In this document: positions 8,852 through 18,800 of the stretch, piece after piece
Numbering within the stretch: position 1 is the first letter of the stretch
How the letters are laid out: each line of letters begins with the position of its first letter
From: Eubacteriales bacterium
GTDB taxonomy: Bacteria; Bacillota; Clostridia; Lachnospirales; Lachnospiraceae
Assembly (NCBI GenBank): GCA_030524175.1
Contig: JAUNHC010000025.1
Location: 17,185 to 81,184, forward strand
DNA: 64,000 nt
Direction: 5' to 3'
Translations under genes and position numbers: made by a program
The notes under the pieces: model-generated
What the model saw: only the letters and a program-made list of their open reading frames with translations
What the model was told of the DNA's origin: nothing
Database searches by the model: none

Positions 8852-8882
8852 AGTATACACGTTAGAGTTAACTCAAAGTCAA
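8852..8882 (-). promoter_or_regulatory. MerR-family-type promoter/operator of the flavoprotein-aldo/keto reductase operon
   Basis: On the minus strand, -35 TTGACT (8877-8882) and -10 TATACT (8852-8857) are 19 bases apart, the long spacing that needs MerR-type untwisting. The spacer contains the palindrome GAGTTAACTC (8865-8874), which closely resembles AdhR/MerR-type operators of thiol- and aldehyde-responsive systems. No merR gene is found in the window. Confidence 0.75.
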
Positions 8883-8977
8883 TATATCTTTTTAATTTCT
8901 TATGCAAAATAAGTTTATGGGGTATGATCTACAGGTTAATACATATCTGCGGCAGGACAATTCCTTCTGCAATTATT

Positions 8978-11221
8978 TTATGGGGTGCATGATGCCCGCA
9001 GGCTTTGTGCTGTAAGTGTCGCGGCATTCAGCAGCATTTCCTCCGGGGTTCCCGTAAATACTATCTCACCGCCGTTTTTGCCTCCGTCCGGGCCGATATC
9101 AATAATCCAGTCAGCCTGCTTCATAACGTCAAGGTTGTGTTCGATCACCACAAGGGTATTTCCCCGGGAAACGATCATATCAAACAGCTTCAGTAAATTC
9201 TGGATGTCAGACATGTGCAGGCCTGTGGTTGGCTCGTCCATTACAATGATACTGCCCTTTTTCCCCAGATTTTTTGCCAGCTTGATTCTTTGGCGTTCAC
9301 CGCCTGACAGGGTGCTGAGAGGCTGTCCCAATGTGAGATATGATAACCCTACCTGCTGCATAAGCTTCAGGCGTTTTTTTATTTTGGTGTCTTCGAAGAC
9401 TTCCAATGCCTGGGAAGCAGTAAGTGACAGGAGTTCTACAATGTTTTTTCCTTTGTAGGTGCAGGCAAGTGCCTCCTGGTTATAACGTACACCGCCGCAG
9501 GCCTCACACTCAGTGATGATGGGATCCATAAAAGCCAGTTCAGTTACAATAACTCCCTTACCGCCGCACACAGGGCAGGCTCCTGCGGAGTTGAAGCTGA
9601 ACAGTCCTTCCGGCTTGCCGCTTTCCCGGGCCAGGAGCTTTCGGATTTCGTCAAAAAAGCCAAGGTATGAAGCAGGTGTGGATCTGTTGGTCGCCGTAAT
9701 AGGACCCTGGTCGATCATCACAATATCTTTCTCATACTGCCTGGCAAATACCTGGGAAATGAGGGTGCTCTTTCCCGATCCGGCAACTCCGGTGACAACG
9801 GTCATAATTCCAAGGGGGATATCTGCATCAACATTTTTCAGATTATGAAGACTGGCTCCGCGGATGGGCAGGCTGCCTGTCGGCCGGCGCGTGTTCTGTT
9901 TGACGGGCAGAGTTTCAAGCATTGCCCTACCTGTCAGGGTGTGGGATTTCAGCAAATCCGGATAGCTCCCTGCAAAGACAATCTCACCGCCATTCTGCCC
10001 TGCCTGGGGTCCTACATCGATGACATAGTCAGCGATAGAAATGACATCCTTGTCATGTTCCACCACAAGGACTGTGTTTCCTTTGTCCCGAAGCTGTTTG
10101 AGCAGGTTGTTCATTCGGTATACATCACGGGGATGCATTCCGGCGCTTGGCTCATCGAAGATATAGGTCATACCCGTCAGGCTGCTTCCCATGTACCTGA
10201 CCAGCTTCAGTCTCTGTGCTTCTCCTCCGGACAAGGACGGAGTATCACGGTTTAAATGAAGATAGGGTAAACCGATTTCAATCATTCTGTCCAGCCCCTC
10301 AATGAGTGTCTGTACCAGTACCCCTACTGTGGGATCAGAGAGTTGGGAAAGGACTTCCCGTAATTGTGTCAGCTCCATCTCACACATATCTGCAATAGAA
10401 TACCCATTTATTTTGCAGTTAAGGGCTTCTTTATTTAACCGTTTTCCCCGGCAGTCTGAGCATTCCATTTCAGCGATCAGTTGCTGGGACTTTTCCTGTG
10501 TGTGCCTGCTTTTGTTGGTGATATCCCGGTTTAAAAGAGTTTTTGTATATTTATGATATATTCCCGTTACTTTCGGGTTTTCAGGCTCGTCCTTTCCATT
10601 GCGGGAGCCGTATAAAAGAAGATTGTATTCCTCGCCGGTATACTCTTTAACCGGTTTATCAAGGTCAAACAGGCCGGATTCGGCATACTGCCTCCAATAC
10701 CAAGAACCAGGACGGTATAAAGAATCCTTCACACAGCCCTGGTTCCATGATTTATCCAAGTCTATCATTGCTTCTATATTAACTTTTGTAATTTTCCCAA
10801 GGCCGGAACAGGTTTTGCACATTCCGTTGGGGTCGTTGAAAGAAAAATAGGAGGCAGTTCCCACATAAGGTTTCCCTGTCCTTGAAAAAAGCAGTCTCAG
10901 GCTGGAGTACAAACCGCTGATGGTTCCTACTGTTGACCGTGCATTTCCGCCCAGCGGGGATTGATCTACCACCACAGAAGGCGTGAGGTTGTCAATGCGT
11001 TCTACTGCCGGTTTCGGATACTTGGGCAGTCTGGAACGGACAAATGCCGGATAGGTGGCATTCATCTGCCGCTGGGATTCAGCGGCAATTGTGTCAAATA
11101 CAATACTTGATTTTCCGGAACCGGAGACACCGGTAAAAACAGTGATTTTTTCCTTTGGAATATGAAAGGTTATATTCTTCAGATTATTCTGAGTAAGTCC
11201 ATGTACTATGATATCTGCCAT
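8978..11221 (-). CDS. UvrA-like ABC ATPase (short UvrA2-type paralog)
   Basis: A 747-residue twin-ATPase of the UvrA family. First cassette: Walker A GVSGSGKSS (about residues 31-39), signature LSGGEAQRLKL, Walker B TYIFDEPSAGMHP. Second cassette: GVAGSGKSTL, LSGGERQRIKL, IIVMDEPTTGLH. Cysteine pairs CKTC, CSDC and CPVC...CEAC give the zinc modules. It is about 200 residues shorter than standard UvrA (about 940), as expected for UvrA2-type proteins that lack the UvrB-interaction region. Such paralogs are linked to tolerance of DNA-binding drugs or DNA damage rather than to core excision repair. It is monocistronic, with an operator-like palindrome over its promoter. Confidence 0.9.
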   Translation of the reverse strand: MADIIVHGLTQNNLKNITFHIPKEKITVFTGVSGSGKSSIVFDTIAAESQRQMNATYPAFVRSRLPKYPKPAVERIDNLTPSVVVDQSPLGGNARSTVGTISGLYSSLRLLFSRTGKPYVGTASYFSFNDPNGMCKTCSGLGKITKVNIEAMIDLDKSWNQGCVKDSLYRPGSWYWRQYAESGLFDLDKPVKEYTGEEYNLLLYGSRNGKDEPENPKVTGIYHKYTKTLLNRDITNKSRHTQEKSQQLIAEMECSDCRGKRLNKEALNCKINGYSIADMCEMELTQLREVLSQLSDPTVGVLVQTLIEGLDRMIEIGLPYLHLNRDTPSLSGGEAQRLKLVRYMGSSLTGMTYIFDEPSAGMHPRDVYRMNNLLKQLRDKGNTVLVVEHDKDVISIADYVIDVGPQAGQNGGEIVFAGSYPDLLKSHTLTGRAMLETLPVKQNTRRPTGSLPIRGASLHNLKNVDADIPLGIMTVVTGVAGSGKSTLISQVFARQYEKDIVMIDQGPITATNRSTPASYLGFFDEIRKLLARESGKPEGLFSFNSAGACPVCGGKGVIVTELAFMDPIITECEACGGVRYNQEALACTYKGKNIVELLSLTASQALEVFEDTKIKKRLKLMQQVGLSYLTLGQPLSTLSGGERQRIKLAKNLGKKGSIIVMDEPTTGLHMSDIQNLLKLFDMIVSRGNTLVVIEHNLDVMKQADWIIDIGPDGGKNGGEIVFTGTPEEMLLNAATLTAQSLRASCTP

Positions 11222-11247
11222 GAGTTTATGCCTCGCTTCTTTTATTT

Positions 11248-11276
11248 TTTGTACAATCGTACAATTAGCATATCAA
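11248..11276 (-). promoter_or_regulatory. Promoter with overlapping palindromic operator for the UvrA-like gene
   Basis: On the minus strand TTGATA (11271-11276), a 17-base spacer and TACAAA (11248-11253). The 16-bp palindrome TTGTACAATCGTACAA (11249-11264) covers the -10 box and part of the spacer, a typical repressor position. No cognate regulator gene is adjacent. Confidence 0.5.
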
Positions 11277-11351
11277 AGAAATGCATTCCATTCATGATAT
11301 TTTTTGCGGAGTGCAGGCAGATGCATTACATTTTTTTAAGAATTTATGTAA

Positions 11352-12179
11352 TTACCAATTATTAAAATGGATTTTTCCTAAGTCCCATCGTTCTTCTTGT
11401 TCCGGCGCTTCTGCCGGATATCCTAATGCGATGACGGAAACAGGTTCAACTTTCAGCGGCAGATGAAACTCTTGAATGATCAATTTCTTCCAATCAGAGT
11501 TAGCTGCTATTCCGCACCAAACTGCCCCGACTCCTAGTCCATGGGCACATAATAGAATATTTTCAGAGGCCGCAAAACAGTCTGCATATAGAAATTCTTT
11601 CATTCCTTCCAGGTTGCTGTCACCGCAAACGATAACTGCACAGTGGGCATCCGCAAGCATTCTGGCATTGGGATTACTCTGTGACAATTTTAAAAGAGAA
11701 GGTTTTTCCTTTATTACAAGAAAATGACACGGCTTTTTATTTTTTGCCGTTGGTGCCGATAAACCGGCGTTTAGAATGGTATTTAAAGTTTTGCTGTCAA
11801 TAGGCTCAGATGTAAACTTACGGATGCTTCGTCTTGTCTTAATAGCTGTTATAACATCTGTTTTGCCGGCAGCAGTTTCTATATTGCTGATCGTTTTCGC
11901 CTGCGGATTTATCTGCTGGTCCAAATTCATGGTAACTTTTACTGTTATTGGATGTTCAGTGACACCGATCAACTTTTGCAAGGCTTTATTTAAAACAAGT
12001 ATATATTTTCCATTGCCTCGTGAAAGGAGTTTGCTCCGGTATTCTGCATCATTGATCTTTCCTGCAACGTAGATCGTACCTTTGGAAATATGAAATACTT
12101 CTTTTGCATCAAAGGGAAGTTCAATGAACGTGAGCCGTCCTTTTTCGTCTTTTCTTATTTCAGATGTAAAATTCTCCAT
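11352..12179 (-). CDS. DUF1905-nitroreductase fusion protein
   Basis: A 275-residue protein with two parts. Residues 1-85 match the DUF1905 beta-barrel pattern: FIELPFDAKEVF, then GTIYVAGKINDAEYRSKLLSRGNGKYILVLNKALQK. Residues 105-275 are a nitroreductase-family flavoprotein: AIKTRRSIRKFTSEPI at the FMN-binding start, SAPTAKNKKPCHFLVI, and a C-terminal GVGAVWCGI plus ALGYPAE. Nitroreductases use FMN and NAD(P)H to reduce nitro groups, quinones or flavins. DUF1905 is usually a stand-alone or YdeI-linked domain, so this architecture is notable. The upstream DUF2000 gene is on the same strand about 80 bases away. Confidence 0.85.
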   Translation of the reverse strand: MENFTSEIRKDEKGRLTFIELPFDAKEVFHISKGTIYVAGKINDAEYRSKLLSRGNGKYILVLNKALQKLIGVTEHPITVKVTMNLDQQINPQAKTISNIETAAGKTDVITAIKTRRSIRKFTSEPIDSKTLNTILNAGLSAPTAKNKKPCHFLVIKEKPSLLKLSQSNPNARMLADAHCAVIVCGDSNLEGMKEFLYADCFAASENILLCAHGLGVGAVWCGIAANSDWKKLIIQEFHLPLKVEPVSVIALGYPAEAPEQEERWDLGKIHFNNW

Positions 12180-12259
12180 GTTTTTTACAAACCTCTCTTA
12201 CTTAAAGGCATATATTAATTTCGGTAACATCTCATACCTGCCTGGAGTGTTACTGACTT

Positions 12260-12682
12260 TTATCTTAACAGAGGAAGGCTGCCGGTGAGTTTATTCACTA
12301 ATTTTTTCTCTCCGCAGATTCCGATTCCGAAATATGTGAAATTGTTCTCCTCCACAGAGGCAGCCTTCTGGATATAATCATCATATACGTTACAGCTTTG
12401 GGCCACATCGGAAAAGTCTACAACAATGAGGTTTTCGAACCCAGGCTGGTAAAGCCGTTCCCGTATTTCTTTAATCTTTTCCCGGTCTGCTTTCAGTACC
12501 GGAACAGGAATTTGAATGATCCCTAAATGGGAACTCCCGCTCTTATCCATAACCTGGGGGCCTACGGTTTCCGGTATATATTTACCTAATGTAATTCCCA
12601 TAATACCGGCAGTATTTGCAATGATGCCCAGGGGTAATGCTTCATCGATCACCATTACGCATTTATTAGAATTCAGTTCCAT
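12260..12682 (-). CDS. DUF2000 family protein
   Basis: A 140-residue protein. The N-terminal NKCVMVIDEALPLGIIANTAGIMGITLGKYIPE and later VPVLKADREKIKEIRER match the DUF2000 family, small proteins with a fold similar to peptidyl-tRNA hydrolase II and no assigned function. An AAAGGAG ribosome binding site precedes the ATG. It sits between a divergently inducible AraC-type regulator (upstream, same strand) and the DUF1905-nitroreductase gene; DUF2000 genes often neighbour AraC regulators, so control by that regulator is plausible. Confidence 0.8.
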   Translation of the reverse strand: MELNSNKCVMVIDEALPLGIIANTAGIMGITLGKYIPETVGPQVMDKSGSSHLGIIQIPVPVLKADREKIKEIRERLYQPGFENLIVVDFSDVAQSCNVYDDYIQKAASVEENNFTYFGIGICGEKKLVNKLTGSLPLLR

Positions 12683-12748
12683 ATATCTTTATCTCCTTTT
12701 ACCTTTATCAGACTATTATTTTACTGTATTTTCTGTTTTGATCAGTCT

Positions 12749-13576
12749 TCAACGTGTCTCCGTAAAAATCCTCTGATACTGTTTCGGTGTAACACCGATA
12801 AATCCTTTGAAAAAGTTTGTAAAGTGGCTCTGATCAGAGAATCCCGTCATACACGCTACATCAATGGGCTCAACGCCCTGTTCCAGAAGCTTTTTAGCTT
12901 TGTCAATACGGATGGTCTGTAAGTATCGGTAGGGGGAAACCCCTACCTGCTTGGTAAAAGAACGGAGCAGATAAGATTTTCCGAAGCTGGTCATGGAAAG
13001 CAGATCATCCAGGGAGATATTTTCTCCAAGATGTTCCTCCATATAGGTGCAGAGCATTTTGACCTGCCCGTCAGGTTCTGAATCGCTGATATTCTTATTA
13101 GGGGCAGCATATTCCTGCAAGACCTGTTCCAGAAGATGGAAAAAGGCCTCTTCCTTCTGAAGCTTCGGCGCGTCTGCCAGGATTGCATCATACACGTCAG
13201 CTACAGAAGGTGCAATTTCACTTTGATAGATCACATTCTGGGTGAAATGAGGGACGTAGTCTTTCCCTGTAATTCCTTTTGCTGCAGCAGACATGACATC
13301 ACAATTTATATTTAAGGCGCGGTAATCCAGTAATTCTTTGCCTACGGGGGCACAATAATGATTGTCCCGTGCATTAAATAAGACCAGATCCCCGGCGCTT
13401 AAGTCATATTCCTGGCCTTTGCACCAAAGGTGGCGTTTTCCGCCCTCAATAAAACCGATCACATAGAATTCGTGAAAATGATTGGGGAATTTCTGGACAA
13501 TTCCGCTTAGCTGATATGCTTCTATTCCTAAATCGCGGTCATAATAAATGTGCCGCTGTTCCTGATTTCCCGGCAT
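12749..13576 (-). CDS. AraC family transcriptional regulator (cupin + double HTH)
   Basis: A 275-residue regulator. Residues 15-110 form the AraC-type cupin ligand/dimer domain (FPNHFHEFYVIGFIEGG; HLWCKGQEYDLSAGDLVLFNARDNH). The C-terminal 100 residues are the double helix-turn-helix: ISLDDLLSMTSFGKSYLLRSFTKQVG as the first HTH and PIDVACMTGFSDQSHFTNFF with GVTPKQYQ as the second. The inducer is unknown. Start ATG 13576 has a TAGGAGG site. It is likely to control itself and the downstream DUF2000/nitroreductase genes. Confidence 0.92.
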   Translation of the reverse strand: MPGNQEQRHIYYDRDLGIEAYQLSGIVQKFPNHFHEFYVIGFIEGGKRHLWCKGQEYDLSAGDLVLFNARDNHYCAPVGKELLDYRALNINCDVMSAAAKGITGKDYVPHFTQNVIYQSEIAPSVADVYDAILADAPKLQKEEAFFHLLEQVLQEYAAPNKNISDSEPDGQVKMLCTYMEEHLGENISLDDLLSMTSFGKSYLLRSFTKQVGVSPYRYLQTIRIDKAKKLLEQGVEPIDVACMTGFSDQSHFTNFFKGFIGVTPKQYQRIFTETR

Positions 13577-13703
13577 GTTTGGTACCTCCTATAATGATAG
13601 CATTGAATCATTATAACACCCTGAATCGAATCTTTCTTGTATGATATGATACTTTATATCTCACAGCACCTCACACACCATATGGTTCGTGTCACTCCTT
13701 CCC

Positions 13704-14489
13704 TTATCTCTTCTTCAATTCGGCAATAGCGCCGTAGTGTAAAATATTAAACTGGGCAGGCGCGATTTCAGTGAGCAGTTTCATATGCTCCTGTTCCCAT
13801 GCCATGATTTCTTCATCGGCAAGTGAAGCTCCGATGCCTCGGCAGGCTTTCATTCTGCCATTCCAGCTCTCACGGGTAAAATGAACATTCAAGGGATATT
13901 CTTCATGGTAAATAAGTTCAAATTTCTTATCATAGCAATCTGGTATAAATATGGGGTGGATCGTCTCTCCTGCACCGCTCCACTTAGGATTATACTTCAG
14001 TACAAGCTCCTCGCTTGCTCCGGCAATACTGTCTTCAAAGGGCAGCCAGGCCATATACAAAACAAGAATACGTCCATTGGGCTTGAGCATACGGAAGATT
14101 TCAGGCATAATCTGTTGGTGGTCAAAATACCAAAAACATTGGCAGGCGGTAATCACATCAAATGAATTGTCAGGAAAATTTATGTTCTCGGCCGAGAGGG
14201 CATAATAGTCAATATCCAGACCTTGAGATAATTTTTTCGCCTGTTCGATCTGATTTTCCGAAATATCCGTACCTGTCCATTTGGCGCCAAAATGATACAT
14301 GTTTCTGGGAAGAACTCCTGTTCCGGTGCCTATATCCAGAACAGTCTGACCATTGATACATAGTTTACGGTTCACGATTTTGTCATAGAATTCCTGAGGG
14401 TAAATGTCCCGGAACTTTGCGTAGTCTTCTGAAGTTTTCCCCCAGTCAAATGCTTTGCCGCCGTCTATATTTTTATCTGTTATATTCAT
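13704..14489 (-). CDS. Class I SAM-dependent methyltransferase
   Basis: A 261-residue Rossmann-fold methyltransferase. Motif I is VLDIGTGTGVLPRN (about residues 50-63), motif II has the acidic GTDISENQ, and FDVITACQCFWYFD and MLKPNGRILVLYM give motifs IV-VI. It resembles the UbiE/Methyltransf_11 group, whose targets are small molecules. The ATG at 14489 is chosen because GGAGG lies 10 bases upstream, whereas the in-frame GTG at 14498 is only one base from it. The real substrate cannot be inferred; no biosynthetic neighbours help. Confidence 0.85.
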   Translation of the reverse strand: MNITDKNIDGGKAFDWGKTSEDYAKFRDIYPQEFYDKIVNRKLCINGQTVLDIGTGTGVLPRNMYHFGAKWTGTDISENQIEQAKKLSQGLDIDYYALSAENINFPDNSFDVITACQCFWYFDHQQIMPEIFRMLKPNGRILVLYMAWLPFEDSIAGASEELVLKYNPKWSGAGETIHPIFIPDCYDKKFELIYHEEYPLNVHFTRESWNGRMKACRGIGASLADEEIMAWEQEHMKLLTEIAPAQFNILHYGAIAELKKR

Positions 14490-14540
14490 AATTACCACAC
14501 CTCCGATTTAGTAATCTTATTATAACACCTGGAATAAAAT

Positions 14541-14628
14541 TTTTCCTCTGTAATCGGAGATCACAGAGGAGAAAAATAACAGAGCTCTGGGCATAGATGG
14601 ATATCCGGCTATGCTTCAGAGCTCTGTT
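14541..14628 (-). terminator. Tandem terminator hairpins after the FN3 protein gene
   Basis: Two stem-loops follow the minus-strand FN3 gene. The first pairs AACAGAGCTCTG (14578-14589) with CAGAGCTCTGTT (14617-14628), with an inner GCATAG/CTATGC stem, and is followed on the minus strand by TATTTTT. The second is an 11-bp stem (14541-14551 / 14563-14573) followed by an A/T-rich tract. Together they end the metallopeptidase operon. Confidence 0.7.
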
Positions 14629-14639
14629 AATATATATTA

Positions 14640-15875
14640 TTATTTGATCTTAACGGATTTTACAGTGCTGAAGGCTCCGTATATACGGCTTCCGTCAGGC
14701 ATTTTTGTGAAGGCACGTACTTTATAGTAATAGGTACCTTTTTTCAGTTTTGTCTGATTGTAGCTTGTTGTTTTTCCGCTGGTTAGTGTTTTCAGGCGGG
14801 AATAGGTTCCGTTTTTTGATGTGCTTCTGTAAATCTGGTAGCCGTCTGCCTGGGATACCTTTTTCCAGGATATCTTAACCTTCTTATTTTTGTCTGCCTT
14901 TACAGCTGCATTCAATTTCGCCGGTGCAGTTTTGGCAGAGATTACTTTTGAGAAGGAACCGTACACTCTGTCCCTTTTCGAGTCATTGGTATAGGCACGG
15001 ATTTTAAAACGATAAGATTTCCCGTAGGACAGTGCTTTGCTTGTATAGCTTGTCACATTGCCATCCTGGACAGTTTTCATGCGGACATAGGCCTTTTTGC
15101 CGGTATCGTACTGATAAATTTGATATCCGTCTGCTTTGGGCACTTTTTTCCAGGAGAATACGATCCGATTGCTGCCGTTTTTAGTTTTTGATTTTAATGA
15201 AGTTGCAGCTGGTTTCGTCACAGGGGCAGGTGTGGGAGTGACCTCCGGGGCAGGTGTAACCTGTGGTGTTGGTGTTGGGTCCGGTGTGGGCTGGGGTGTA
15301 GGCTGCGGCGCCGGAGTTGTGCTGCCGCCGGGGTCAGGAGCCGGTGTAACCTCCGGCGTTGGTGTGGGAGTTGGTTTCTCCGAAGCATTACCTACAATTG
15401 CACCTGCGGCGTCTGTGATATCAATTACTGTCTTGCCATCAGCTTTATTGATCACTTCATAGTATACCGGCATTAAATTAGCCTGAAATTCTTCTTCGCC
15501 CTCCCATTGGATTGAAATTTTGCCCAGGGAAAGGGATGGTGTCTCACTGAAAATATTTTGTGTCCCTGCAGTATAAATATGCAGTATCCCGTCATTTTTG
15601 TTATAAACAGCTTCTTTCACAGCCGAGGGTAATGCCTGGTTGAATAAAAATGTTACGGCAAGTCCTTGGGAGTTTCCTGCTGTCACTTCAACTTTAATAT
15701 CGATTTGCATAGAGGTCACATCTGCTGACTCTGCAGGCTGATGTAACATGATGTCAGCTGACTTTTCTCCGCCGGTTATCATAATATCGCTGCCCTCTGC
15801 CAGGACGGCAGAGGGTGCAATAGTCAGTCCCAGCAGTAATAAAGCAGTAAATAAGATTTTATACCATTTCTTCAT
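14640..15875 (-). CDS. Secreted protein with possible cohesin-like domain, Pro/Thr linker and two fibronectin type III domains
   Basis: A 411-residue exported protein. A signal peptide (residues 1-26, ending AVLAEG) leads into a beta-rich domain (about 30-165). Its pattern VTSMQIDIKVEV ... VYNKNDGILHIYTAG ... LSLGKISI resembles the strands of cohesin or carbohydrate-binding modules; I rate cohesin-like as plausible only. Next is a Pro/Thr-rich linker (about 167-220), then two FN3 domains (about 222-315 and 318-411), each with the KKVPKADGYQIY / KKVSQADGYQIY signature, that share clear sequence repeats with each other. There is no LPXTG or C-terminal membrane segment, so it is released or held non-covalently. 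Its ATG is one base after the stop of the M60 gene, which carries a dockerin, implying translational coupling and a shared role. Confidence 0.85.
   Translation of the reverse strand: MKKWYKILFTALLLLGLTIAPSAVLAEGSDIMITGGEKSADIMLHQPAESADVTSMQIDIKVEVTAGNSQGLAVTFLFNQALPSAVKEAVYNKNDGILHIYTAGTQNIFSETPSLSLGKISIQWEGEEEFQANLMPVYYEVINKADGKTVIDITDAAGAIVGNASEKPTPTPTPEVTPAPDPGGSTTPAPQPTPQPTPDPTPTPQVTPAPEVTPTPAPVTKPAATSLKSKTKNGSNRIVFSWKKVPKADGYQIYQYDTGKKAYVRMKTVQDGNVTSYTSKALSYGKSYRFKIRAYTNDSKRDRVYGSFSKVISAKTAPAKLNAAVKADKNKKVKISWKKVSQADGYQIYRSTSKNGTYSRLKTLTSGKTTSYNQTKLKKGTYYYKVRAFTKMPDGSRIYGAFSTVKSVKIK
15220..15378. repeat. Low-complexity Pro/Thr linker repeat inside the FN3 protein gene
   Basis: Degenerate in-frame repeats encode PTP/TPAPEVTP-type units joining the N-terminal domain to the FN3 domains. 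Such linkers are extended and flexible, common in secreted clostridial enzymes, and prone to length change by slippage. Confidence 0.8.
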
Positions 15876-15876
15876 A

Positions 15877-18800
15877 TCAGTCCCCTTCTCCTGTATTAAA
15901 AGTGATTTCCGGCAGCTTTTCCGGAATTGTCAGATACAGGGTATCACTTACCAGGCGTTCTCCTTCGTTTGTGAGTGCATTGTCTACCCGGTACAATTCA
16001 GCACGTACCTGTTTCGGGATATTGAACTTGCCCTGTGAGTCGGGTAGTACGTAGTAAATCCAGTTTCCTTCCGAAACCTCACCAAGCTCTCCGTGCTCCG
16101 GTACTTCCGCCAGAATGATCTGTTCTGATTTAAGATTTCCTTCGCTGTCTGTACCGCCTACCACATTGCCATTTTCATCGTACAGTACAGCTACATTATA
16201 AGCCGGGTTGCCTTTGTATGTTCCGGTGAAGACAAGAGAACCTTCAGGTATTTTTTGTACCCCTGTTTTATCGCTTGCGTATACATAATCCTCTTTTAAA
16301 ATTCCGACAGGGGCATCCTTGCGGAATTCCAGGTTGTCGCCGGAGGGTCCGAGGATTTCAAGCTCTGAAACAGAACGTTCCCCGGAGTCCAGAATCTGTA
16401 GCTTTAAATATTGGGCATCAAAGGTGCACACAAAGGGATCTTTCTTTTCATTCTGGAAGTAAACTACAGCGGTGTCCGTGTTGTCAGTCTGGAATTGTCC
16501 TTCCTTTACAGTAAACCATTTTGAGCCGTCTTTGCTCAGCTGTATTCTGTAATTCTTAATAGGAGTTGTTCCATCTTTCCATTCATATAACAGAGCGCTC
16601 ACAGGCAATGTCTTATGGAAGTCAAGAATGATCTCACCGTTTCCGGAGCTGCTTCCCGTAAAGGTACTGTTGGAATCATTATCAATCACCTTGTCAATTG
16701 CCCGTTCCACCAGTGCGATATCAGGATTCTCTTCATCCGGTTCTTTAACCTTGTCTTCATCAGTTTTTAAGTTATTATTTGTGTTCACAGTCCAGCCGGC
16801 TTTTGCATATCTTCCGTCAGAGGCTATTTTAACAGGGGCCAGACGGTAAGAGGCTGACCGGTTCAAGAACTTATCCACTGCTGCCACCTCATAGGTAACG
16901 ACACGGTTTGCCTGGCTGATTGCTGTGTCTGTATAGGTGTTTTCTGTGGTAAACGCCGCAAGCTCTTTTATTTCAGTTCCTTTGGCATTTGTACAGCGGT
17001 AAATCTCATAGCCAAGCAGGGCGCTGCTGTTGTTTCCGCTCACCGAAAGACTCAATTCTGCTTTTGTGCCATGGGTTTCCACAGATGCATTGACGATATT
17101 CTTATCCTTAAAGGTACTTTCAGTTCCGTTTTCAATCTCATACACGCGGGCCTCGTCATTGACATAGTAGATTGCCCGTTCCTCAGCCTCAAACTGATTC
17201 ATGTATGCTTTTGTGGCTTCATCAGGTACCATTCCCCATCTCTGGAAAAACTCTGTCAAATCTTTTTCTGCTGCTGCTGCTGCCAGGCGCATAAGGTTCT
17301 GGTCTGTATCGCTCAGCGTCAGTTTTACTCCTCCTGGTGACGGAGCCTTGGATGTATCTCTGGCATAGCTGTCCACCCTTGCAAAGAATAGATTGTTGAA
17401 AATATCTTCGTAGGTATCATATGTTTTATAGTTGTAGCCTCTGTCATAAGCCAGGTGCAGCTGCCAGTACAATGCCAATTGTACAAAAACGTTATCGGCA
17501 CGTCCTACAGTCCCGGATGTTACTTTTTCATATACATCTTTATATTTGAATCTTACAGTGTCATTGGTGTCATGTGCCTGAGCCAGAACTGAGAAGTAAT
17601 TATTTGTTATCTCAGCAATTGCATAGGAACCCTGGTTGATCTCATGGCCGATTTCATGTGCGATCCCCCAGCCGAAGTATCTTCCGCTCTCATATCTTCC
17701 GTTGTTGCTTACAATCGGTGTTCCGCTCATCAGACCTGTCACTGAACCCCACTCGATTCCAACGTGATTTCCTGAGGCGTACATAAAGGCACCCGAGAAC
17801 ATTCTCATATAGCGGATATTCAAATGCCGTGCCGGAAGCTTGTTTTTTGCACCGGCGTCGCTTGCATTGGTCAGACCTTTATGCTGGTAAAATAACAGCA
17901 TCATATCATCCATGGCTTTTAATGCCTGGTTCAGCTTCTCTGCCTTCTCTTGTGTACTTCCGGAGCCAAGCCCTGCAAGCACCTGGCTGGCAGGTACGGA
18001 ATACATCATCTGGTCAAGCATGATGTCTGTTGTATTTAAGATACAGTTTTTTGCATCATAATCGTAATTTACTGATGATAAATCACCTTTCTGATGCAGT
18101 TCTTTGTGCTGCTTTTCAAGTTCAGGTACAAATGCCTCTAATTCCTGTACATATTTTAAGATAGCATCGGCTCGTTCACTTTCTGATAATCTGTACAAAT
18201 CCAGCCGTGGTATCTCTGCGCCGCCGTTTACCCTTACTCCGTAAGAAATCCCATTCTGACCGCCTGTGTACTGCACATAAAGCTGACCGCCCTGTTCCGC
18301 GGCGATACTCTGGATGGAAGGAATCGTCACTTCGTTACGGCCTACATTCAGAGTGGCAATTTCCTTTGCAAATGAGCTGGCTTCTGCATGATTTTGTGTC
18401 ACAAATAATTTCATTTCCGCAGAAGTGCCTGTTTTCTTAGTGCTGTGTCCCACAAAGACTGTGATGGTTTCCCCGGCCCGGGCGCTTACCCCTAAAGGCT
18501 GCCATGCATTTAAACCGGTAAATCCTAGATATCCGTCACTATTTCTGATTTCTCCGTGGATGCCTACTGTGGATTTCAGATTTCCTTCCAGAATGCCTTT
18601 TGCTGTATCCAATTCTTTCTGAAGCATTTCTTTTTCCGGGTGAAACTCACCGCTTACACTATCTCTGGTATCCAGTCTGTTCTGAAGTTCCTGGATTGTT
18701 TCTGCTGTCACTGTTTCCTTCAGCATGGTATGTAAATCGTCTTCATAGAGATTTATAATATCTGTTTCCAGACTGTCATAGTAGAAAAGATTCAAATCAG

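Noticed and set aside
15136-15462. Plus-strand open frame encoding a Gly/Val-rich repeat protein
   Set aside because: It is the reverse complement of the Pro/Thr linker of the FN3 protein gene and has no ribosome binding site.
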